In this document: in pieces, positions 56,178-64,000 of the stretch | How positions within the stretch are numbered: position 1 is the stretch's first letter | How the letters are laid out: every line of letters starts with the position of its first letter | Source of the DNA: Antedon mediterranea | Lineage: Eukaryota; Echinodermata; Crinoidea; Comatulida; Antedonidae | Reading direction: 5' to 3' | Length of the DNA: 64,000 bases | NCBI RefSeq assembly: GCF_964355755.1 | Contig: NC_092674.1 | Span: 15,195,001-15,259,000, forward strand | Position numbers and translations under genes: made by a program | The notes under the pieces: model-generated | What the model saw: only the letters and a program-made list of their open reading frames with translations | The model's database searches: none | Told to the model about the DNA's origin: nothing

Positions 56178-58964
56178 ATATCAACCCTCTTATCTTACTC
56201 TGGACACAAATATCATCCCTATTATCTTACTCTGGACACAAATATCATCCCTATTATCTTACTCTGGACACAAATATCAACCCTCTTATCTTACTCTGGA
56301 CACAAATATCATCCCTATTATCTTACTCTGGACACAAATATCAACCCTCTTATCTTACTCTGGACACAAATATCAACCCTATTATCTTACTCTGGACACA
56401 AATATCATCCCTATTATCTTACTCTGGACACAAATATCATCCCTATTATCTTACTCTGGACACAAATATCAACCCTATTATCTTACTCTGGACACAAATA
56501 TCATCCCTATTATCTTACTCTGGACACAAATATCAACCCTCTTATCTTACTCTGGACACAAATATCAACCCTATTATCTTACTCTGGACACAAATATCAT
56601 CCCTATTATCTTACTCTGGACACAAATATCAACCCTATTATCTTACTCTGGACACAAATATCAACCCTATTATCTTACTCTGGACACAAATATCATCCCT
56701 ATTATCTTACTCTGGACACAAATATCAACCCTATTATCTTACTCTGGACACAAATATCATCCCTCTTATCTTACTCTGGACACAAATATCAACCCTATTA
56801 TCTTACTCTGGACACAAATATCATCCCTATTATCTTACTCTGGACACAAATATCAACCCTCTTATCTTACTCTGGACACAAATATCAACCCTCTTATCTT
56901 ACTCTGGACACAAATATCAACCCTCTTATCTTACTCTGGACACAAATATCAACCCTCTTATCTTACTCTGGACACAAATATCAACCCTCTTATCTTACTC
57001 TGGACACAAATATCAACCCTATTATCTTACTCTGGACACAAATATCAACCCTCTTATCTTACTCTGGACAACACAAATATCAACCCTCTTATCTTACTCT
57101 GGACACAAATATCAACCCTCTTATCTTACTCTGGACACAAATATCAACCCTATTATCTTACTCTGGACACAAATATCAACCCTCTTATCTTACTCTGGAC
57201 ACAAATATCAACCCTATTATCTTACTCTGGACACAAATATCAACCCTATTATCTTACTCTGGACACAAATATCAACCCTCTTATCTTACTCTGGACACAA
57301 ATATCAACCCTATTATCTTACTCTGGACACAAATATCAACCCTATTATCTTACTCTGGACACAAATATCAACCCTATTATCTTACTCTGGACACAAATAT
57401 CAACCCTATTATCTTACTCTGGACACAAATATCAACCCTATTATCTTACTCTGGACACAAATATCATCCCTATTATCTTACTCTGGACACAAATATCATC
57501 CCTCTTATCTTACTCTGGACACAAATATCAACCCTCTTATCTTACTCTGGACACAAATATCAACCCTCTTATCTTACTCTGGACACAAATATCAACCCTC
57601 TTATCTTACTCTGGACACAAATATCAACCCTCTTATCTTACTCTGGACACAAATATCAACCCTCTTATCTTACTCTGGACACAAATATCAACCCTCTTAT
57701 CTTACTCTGGACACAAATATCAACCCTCTTATCTTACTCTGGACACAAATATCAACCCTCTTATCTTACTCTGGACACAAATATCAACCCTCTTATCTTA
57801 CTCTGGACACAAATATCAACCCTCTTATCTTACTCTGGACACAAATATCAACCCTATTATCTTACTCTGGACACAAATATCAACCCTCTTATCTTACTCT
57901 GGACACAAATATCAACCCTCTTATCTTACTCTGGACACAAATATCAACCCTATTATCTTACTCTGGACACAAATATCAACCCTCTTATCTTACTCTGGAC
58001 ACAAATATCAACCCTATTATCTTACTCTGGACACAAATATCAACCCTCTTATCTTACTCTGGACACAAATATCAACCCTCTTATCTTACTCTGGACACAA
58101 ATATCAACCCTCTTATCTTACTCTGGACACAAATATCAACCCTATTATCTTACTCTGGACACAAATATCAACCCTCTTATCTTACTCTGGACACAAATAT
58201 CAACCCTATTATCTTACTCTGGACACAAATATCAACCCTATTATCTTACTCTGGACACAAATATCAACCCTCTTATCTTACTCTGGACACAAATATCAAC
58301 CCTATTATCTTACTCTGGACACAAATATCAACCCTCTTATCTTACTCTGGACACAAATATCAACCCTATTATCTTACTCTGGACACAAATATCAACCCTA
58401 TTATCTTACTCTGGACACAAATATCAACCCTATTATCTTACTCTGGACACAAATATCAACCCTATTATCTTACTCTGGACACAAATATCAACCCTATTAT
58501 CTTACTCTGGACACAAATATCATCCCTATTATCTTACTCTGGACACAAATATCATCCCTCTTATCTTACTCTGGACACAAATATCAACCCTCTTATCTTA
58601 CTCTGGACACAAATATCAACCCTCTTATCTTACTCTGGACACAAATATCAACCCTCTTATCTTACTCTGGACACAAATATCAACCCTCTTATCTTACTCT
58701 GGACACAAATATCAACCCTCTTATCTTACTCTGGACACAAATATCAACCCTATTATCTTACTCTGGACACAAATATCAACCCTATTATCTTACTCTGGAC
58801 ACAAATATCAACCCTTTTATCTTACTCTGGACACAAATATCAACCCTCTTATCTTACTCTGGACACAAATATCAACCCTATTATCTTACTCTGGACACAA
58901 ATATCAACCCTATTATCTTACTCTGGACACAAATATCAACCCTATTATCTTACTCTGGACACAA
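56178..58964. repeat. Minisatellite, 87 x 32 bp, inside the LINE-B endonuclease
   Basis: 2787 bp equals 87 units of 32 bp (ATATCAACCCTCTTATCTTA...) plus 3 bp; the extra ACA is in the unit near 57069. The unit is the LINE-B coding sequence for ISTLLSYSGHK. The array enters and leaves the gene at that same stretch. Variation is mostly CAACCCT/CATCCCT and CTCTTATC/CTATTATC. No unit contains a stop in any forward frame, so all three frames stay open for 900 codons or more. Confidence 0.97.
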
Positions 58965-59852
58965 ATTTAGTATTCTAGGATTCACAGAAACATGGATTAA
59001 GGATAAAACCTATATTGATCATCTTAAACTTGATGGTTATAATATGATAAACAAAAACAGAGAAGGTAGAGAGGGAGGTGGAGTCAATCTATATGTTAAA
59101 GAAAGTTTAAATTTCAAATCACGACCTGACTTGACTATAGATGATAATATATCCGACTCGCTCTTCATTGAAATTTCCCAAAAAACTAAAAATATTATTG
59201 TTGGTATTATTTACCGCCCTCCTAGCTCTCCGATTTCCGATTTCCGATTTTACTGATAATCTTGAAAAGGTCCTCCATGCAGTTAAGGAAAATAAACACT
59301 GCTTTATTCTAGGCGATTTCAATATTGATATTAGTAAAAATAAAGCTAATACCAAAACATGTATTGATACCATTGAATCTTCCTCTTACTTTCCATTAAT
59401 AAACAATCCAACTGTAACTGAAACAACTGCAACACTTATAGATAATATTTTAACTAATTATAGAAATCTGAATCCTGAACCATTACAATCTGGTATTATT
59501 ACATCTGAAATAACTGACCATTATACCATTTATATTATTTTGAATTATCTCAATATGCCCTTACATAACACGGCATCATCTACAAAAATTAAAATCATTA
59601 ATCAAACTACAATTAATGATCTTATTACTAAAATTGTGCAAATTAATTGGAATCCACTTTACAATTCAAATGACACTAATATATAGTTATATGTTTATTA
59701 AAGAAATACAAGATGCGATTGAACAAACTAAAATTCCATCTAAAACACCTAAACCAAGAAAAAAATCATATAAAAAAACCATGGATTACTAGAGGTATTC
59801 TTAAGTCAATCAATAAAAAAAATGTATTATATAAAAAACATTTAAAAATGTA

Positions 59853-60351
59853 TTGTCCCTTGAAACACAAAAAATAAAAAAAAAAATATTCTAATTTTAA
59901 ATTGGTCATATCAAAGTAATATTAAAGATATTCACTTTAAGTCGAAAATTCGAGCCAAAAACAACAGTTTACGTAATTAACAGGTAAATTAATTAGATTA
60001 CATTTCGTCTGAGAAATCGTCGCAAGCGAAAGTAAACAAAGATTTCAAACCATGAGTATGCATTATGCATGATGCTAATTAGGATTGTTTACAACTTATC
60101 ACGGTTGAGAAGGTGTTTTCACACAGATCGCGAGGAAGTTTTATGATTATCCATACAGAGTAGCCAAACAAGTGCATTGCATTATGGGATATGTTTTGAT
60201 TGAAAACTTTGACTGGAAGTCAAAGTTATTTTTTGAACAAAAAAACATCTGTATTTTGCTTAAATTATTTTTTTTTGGACTAATTTTTTGTGAAAGTTAA
60301 TAACTATTATGATACTTCAAAATTTTTTTTTGGAATTAGTCAAAGGGACAA
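59853..60351. mobile_element. MITE in the LINE-B linker, TA target site
   Basis: 499 bp with inverted ends TTGTCCCTTGAAAC and, on the other strand, TTGTCCCTTTGAC, flanked by TA on each side (59851-59852, 60352-60353). The LINE-B reading resumes right after it. The interior is non-coding, AT-rich and contains the palindromic ATGCATTATGCAT. TA target duplication suggests a Tc1/mariner-type mobiliser; that is inference. Confidence 0.75.
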
Positions 60352-62177
60352 TACATCTTTAAAATCCCCAACACAATTAAATATATCAAAATTTAAGAAA
60401 TATAGAAATATGCTTACTAATCTAATCAGAATTAGTAAACGTAATTATTATTCTCGTATTTTATTTAATGCTTCTAATGACGCAAAGCAGACTTGGTCAA
60501 TTATTAATGTCAATGTGCTCGGCAGAAAGAAACATGTTACTGTCTTACCCGACTCTGAAGGTCATAACAAAGTAGATATTGTCAATAATATTAATAAACA
60601 CTTCAATGAAGTAGGAGAAAATCTTGCCAAAAACATTGTCTTGCCTGTAAATAAAAACTACAAGCAATACCTTAATGGCAATTTTCCAAATTCAATTTAT
60701 TTTAAGCCCACTGATAATTTAGAAATTATTTCTATTGTTAATAAAATGAAACCATCTAACTCTGAAGGCATTGATGAAATTAGCAGTAAATTACTTAAAT
60801 ATATTATTCCATATGTAGCGTCACCTTATCATACATCTTTAATTTATCACTTGAAAGTGGTGTTGTACCTGAGCTAAGCAAAATAGCAAGGATATTTCCT
60901 CTATTTAAGTCTGGTGATAAAAACATGTTTAATAATTATCGTCCAATATCCATTTTACCTGCTCTATCAAAAATCTTAGAGCGTATTGTTTATAACCGTT
61001 TGTATTCCTTTTTAGATAAATTTGCTATCATCCACAAAGAACAATATGGGTTTCTTAAAAACAGTTCAACCTTTATGGCTATACTTAATCTTATTGAAAA
61101 AGTACAAGCTGCCTTAGATAGAGGAGATACTGCTATTGGAATATTTATTGACCTGAGTAAGGCCTTCAATACGATTGACCATTCGATTTTATTATGGAAA
61201 CTTGAATACTATGGTATTAGGGGGTCTGCACTATCTTGGTTTAAAAACTATATATGGAAGAAGGCAATATACAGTCATTAATGGAATTTCTTCTGAACAC
61301 ACAACTAATAATTATGGAATACCCCAAGGAAGTATTCTTGGGCCATTATTATTTATCATATATATAAATGATATTTTTATTTCTTCAAATATTTTAAACA
61401 TGACTTTATTCGCTGACGATACAAATCTGTTCTTATCAAACCCCAATTTGAATACACTTATTGATATTGTTAATTCTGAACTTATTAAAATTGATAAATG
61501 GCTTAGGTGTAATAAACTTTCTCTTAACTGTGATAAGACTAGATATATAATTTTTAGAACTAAAAGAAGTAAAATTAATGTTAATAATATATCCATTAAA
61601 ATTGCTGATAAATCTATATCCCAAACAAATTACTATAAGTTTTTAGGAGTCTTCGTTGACGAATTTGTTAATTTTAAAACTCATATTGATCTCACCACTT
61701 CAAAAATATCTAAATATGTTAGTTTACTTTTCAAAATTCGTCACTACCTTCCTTTAAGTGCACTCCTTTCAATCTATAAGTCACTTATGCAACCTCTTAT
61801 CAGCTTTTGTAACATTATTTGGTTTAATTCATATGCTTCTTATACTGATAAACTTGTTAAACTCCAGAAAAAAGCGATACGAGCTATAACTTAATTGGTC
61901 TGATTATCGTGCACCAACAAGTCCTCTCTTCCACATACATAATGTATTAAAAATTGACGATATTCATAATTACCAAATTGGCATTTTTATGTTCCGAATA
62001 TTGAATAATCCTGATTTACGATTTTTAAACCTTAAAAATTTTACTGATGGTAATGGTCATAAGTACAATACTAGAGGAAAATGTAAACTTCGACCTCCTC
62101 TTCGAAGACTAGTTTCTACAAGTCATAGTATTGCTGTTTCGGGTCCTCATGTCTGGAACAACTTAGATATGACTTAA

Positions 62178-62490
62178 AAATGCAAAAGCCATCAATGTTT
62201 TTAAAAAATTGTATAAGTTGAATCTAATTAATAAGTACAAATCTTAATTTCTGCCGATGTCATTGTTATTTTATTTTTATATGTTAATATATTGTATATA
62301 TCTTTTTATAGTTTTAGCTGTTAGTTTTTTTAGGTCTTCAACCTTGTACAAGCTTTTAGCTTTTGTTGTTGATCCTTTTCATCTTTTATGCATTTTATCT
62401 TTGACATGTTTTATGATTTTTATGTTTTTTTGATGAATAAAATGAATGAAATGAAATGAAAAATGATGTAGCGCATTCCTAGGTGCTAAC
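62178..62490 (+). mobile_element. 3' UTR and (ATGAA)n tail of LINE-B
   Basis: T-rich non-coding sequence ends in AATAAAATGAATGAAATGAAATGAAA (62436-62464), a short-repeat tail like those of other CR1/Jockey-type LINEs. Confidence 0.7.
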
Positions 62491-62702
62491 AACACCCCAA
62501 CGTTTATCTGTATATCTTCTAAGATTTGATTGACTTCAATAAACACAATAGTCTTTTATTATTCAGAAAAACCACGCACGATTTTCTTTTCTACAGTACG
62601 CTCTTCTCCCTTATTACTTATGAGTATTTCTTTACAATTTTGAAAAGTAATGATACAAAAATCTTAATATTTAATTTTCTCCTCCTGGGGACTACCGTAT
62701 AT

Positions 62703-62773
62703 TTCGGTGTATAAGTCGCACTTTTGACACAAAAACTTGACCTCTAAATTAAGGGTGCGTCTTATACACCGAA
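62703..62773. repeat. Hairpin with transposon-end-like arms
   Basis: Arms of 19 bp (TTCGGTGTATAAGTCGCAC at 62703-62721 and its inverse at 62755-62773) differ at one position. CCGTATATTTCGGTGTATAAGTCGC resembles a terminal motif common to DNA transposons in many animals. It may be the end of an element that includes the next exon. Confidence 0.7.
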
Positions 62774-63224
62774 CATAAATGCCTCACCACACAGATTGTA
62801 CATATCGACACCTCGTTGGCTAGGCCTGGGCTTTTTAAGATAAGGCCTAGTACTAAGAGTAGGCCTAGCTACAGTGTACTAACGTAACGGCAACCTGCTT
62901 CTGCCTAGTTTGTAAGGCATTTTAGCGTGATGTTATACTAAATATGATGAAAAGATTTGTTCATTATGGAGCTGTTTTAGGCGCTCCGATAAAATTTCAT
63001 TTGTAAACGTTTACGATTGGAATAACAGTAGTTATACGGCCGACCGCCGTACTCCCAGCTCGAGCGAGCCCTTCTTGGCGGCCACATGGTGTACAGTATT
63101 CGACTAGTATATTCTCCAGTTGATTATAGCATGGACCTAGCGTACACACTTCTCTGATACATAGATACCAATCGAATCTAAATCGAAGAGATTATACTTA
63201 TCTCTTCCTATATTATTATATTAG
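62774..63224. other. Spacer without recognised gene
   Basis: It includes several AGGCCTAG-type strings. A polypyrimidine stretch and TATTAG at its end form a possible acceptor. Confidence 0.4.
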
Positions 63225-63449
63225 GTAAAGCTATGGTTGGGCATATGCCGGACAGCTTGGGGAAAATATTTATCTCCGCTGGTGAGAGATGGTACGATCT
63301 CAAAGATGACTGGGAAAATCACAGAAGGAGCAAGGGGAGCACTAGAAGGATTTTGGTACCAAGGAGGGGGTGTAGAGATCCCATGTCAATATTTTGTGTT
63401 TGGGAAGAAGGAAGACAAAGGAGTAGTTAGAGAAAAACTAAAAAATTAA
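63225..63449 (+). pseudogene. HIRAN-like domain exon, frameshifted
   Basis: After ATATTAG the frame reads AMVGHMPDSLGK; about ten codons later the homologous reading moves to another frame with LSPLVRDGTISKMTGKITEG, WYQGGGVEIPCQYFVFG and a stop at 63447-63449. The 'VG-H-x-P', 'G-x-I-x-x-x-x-T-G' and 'GG-x-E-x-P-C-x-Y-x-F' blocks match HIRAN-type domains, which occur in some transposon-encoded proteins as well as in helicases. One frameshift near 63255 suggests a pseudogene. Nothing upstream supplies a catalytic domain. Confidence 0.45.
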
Positions 63450-64000
63450 TTGTTCTTATAATATAATCTAATAATACATTATCTTTTTGTTATAATAAAT
63501 TGAATGTGATAAAAGTAGGTAATGAAAGCGTACAGAGGGGTAAACTATTTATCTGTTGTGATCATTATGCAAACTTGTGTATTATTGTCATTTATTATTT
63601 GCGTTTAGTTAAAACTTTTGATCTTTGGGTTTTTCAAATATCAACTACTATAATGAAATCGTTTTTGGCAGGTTTTACCCAACAATAAATAAAAGTAATG
63701 TAAACTGATTGTTTGTTCACTGTTCAGGTTTAAACATGGTCTTGTTCCGTTACCAGGTAATTTTTGGCTGCGGAAACACAAAATCTCTCTAATACCAATT
63801 TCAATAATTTCATAGTAACATCTTTGCGCTACCGCATCACAACCTCTGATTTCATTGACAAAATTCTATTGTTCTAAAGGTAAAGGTCACCAACCGTTTC
63901 GAAAAGATCGAAACAAAACTTAAATTCGGTTGATGTCAAGCTCGACCAATTTTTATCATGCAGAGCATGTATAAAGGGTGTTTACAAGGTAAGATGCACA
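63450..64000. other. Sequence without recognised features
   Basis: AT-rich to the window edge, with no domain, RNA gene or repeat noticed. Confidence 0.4.

Larger units (their letters stand above)
56017..62177 (+). pseudogene. LINE-B ORF2 (endonuclease-reverse transcriptase), interrupted by a minisatellite and a MITE
   Basis: The endonuclease starts LLHLNSRSLPLHFDEIST (56136 on), is split by the 32 bp array, and resumes FSILGFTETWIKD, EGGGVNLYVK, IIYRPPSS. After a 7 bp duplication near 59234 that shifts the frame it continues FILGDFNIDIS, TLIDNILTN and ITDHYTIY. The linker (PWITRGILKSINKKN) is cut by a MITE and resumes at 60355. The reverse transcriptase carries NNYRPISILP, FIDLSKAFNTIDH, GIPQGSILGPLLF and FADD (61409-61420), with frameshifts near 60845, 61250 and 61890, and ends YNTRGKCKLRPPLRRL, SGPHVWNNLD at TAA-containing 62177. 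The clade is CR1/Jockey-like. At least five breaks make it dead. Confidence 0.85.

Noticed and set aside
56178-58964. CRISPR-like array
   Set aside because: Units are directly adjacent with no spacers, and the setting is eukaryotic.
56133-59256. Open frames of 945 and 1028 codons
   Set aside because: Created by 87 stop-free 32 bp repeats. The true coding content is the split LINE endonuclease at the two ends.

Overview
The window is eukaryotic, AT-rich and almost entirely built of transposable elements in different stages of decay. I found no convincing host gene. Spliced transposase genes, PHD-bearing CR1/Jockey-type LINEs, an L1/Tx1-like LINE tail, a Gmr1-like Ty3/gypsy element, EnSpm, pogo, hAT and THAP transposases, TTAA-type MITEs and frequent short taggcctag-type strings suggest a marine invertebrate, perhaps a deuterostome such as an echinoderm, hemichordate or cephalochordate. 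That placement is inference and weak.

1-7.2 kb: a broken Myb/SANT-like gene, a TTAA-flanked MITE (1922-2316), a diverged inverted duplication (2930-4420), an EnSpm-like transposase scrap (5637-5762) and the 3' end of an L1/Tx1-like LINE (6100-7214). 7.15-17.4 kb: a 4.9 kb block (LINE tail, EnSpm-like transposase, a second spliced gene, pogo-like DDE transposase) occurs twice in direct orientation (7150-12037 and 13165-17442). A truncated Ty1/copia gag with one LTR (minus strand) sits exactly between them. Copy B carries a piggyBac-like MITE whose empty TTAA site is preserved in copy A. 17.4-27.4 kb: short repeats, a second copy of that MITE, foldback hairpins, a 94 bp satellite, a perfect 362 bp tandem duplication, a MADF exon, a hAT-like exon, LINE scraps and a tRNA-derived sequence.

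27.4-32.1 kb: a LINE reverse-transcriptase scrap in which 54 bp expanded to 17 copies, followed by a nearly complete CR1/Jockey-type LINE (LINE-A, 28474-32097) with a 2A-like motif, PHD finger, endonuclease and reverse transcriptase, broken by two frameshifts. 32.2-52.9 kb: three copies of a 7.0 kb tandem unit. Each unit holds a gypsy pol fragment and LTR, a ten-exon THAP-domain DDE transposase resembling Kolobok, a pogo-like transposase fragment whose pipsqueak-type helix-turn-helix is read in frame with the last exon of the THAP transposase, and the start of a LINE fragment. That LINE runs on to its normal 3' end only after the third unit (to 54150).

55.0-62.5 kb: LINE-B, a long two-ORF LINE. 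Its endonuclease is interrupted by an array of 87 copies of a 32 bp piece of its own coding sequence (56178-58964), and its linker by a TA-flanked MITE (59853-60351). 62.5-64 kb: a short hairpin of a type seen at DNA-transposon ends and a HIRAN-like exon.

The genes do not form one pathway; each served the mobility of its own element. The most unusual features are the chimeric 7 kb array with its in-frame transposase fusion, and two separate minisatellites grown from LINE coding sequence.
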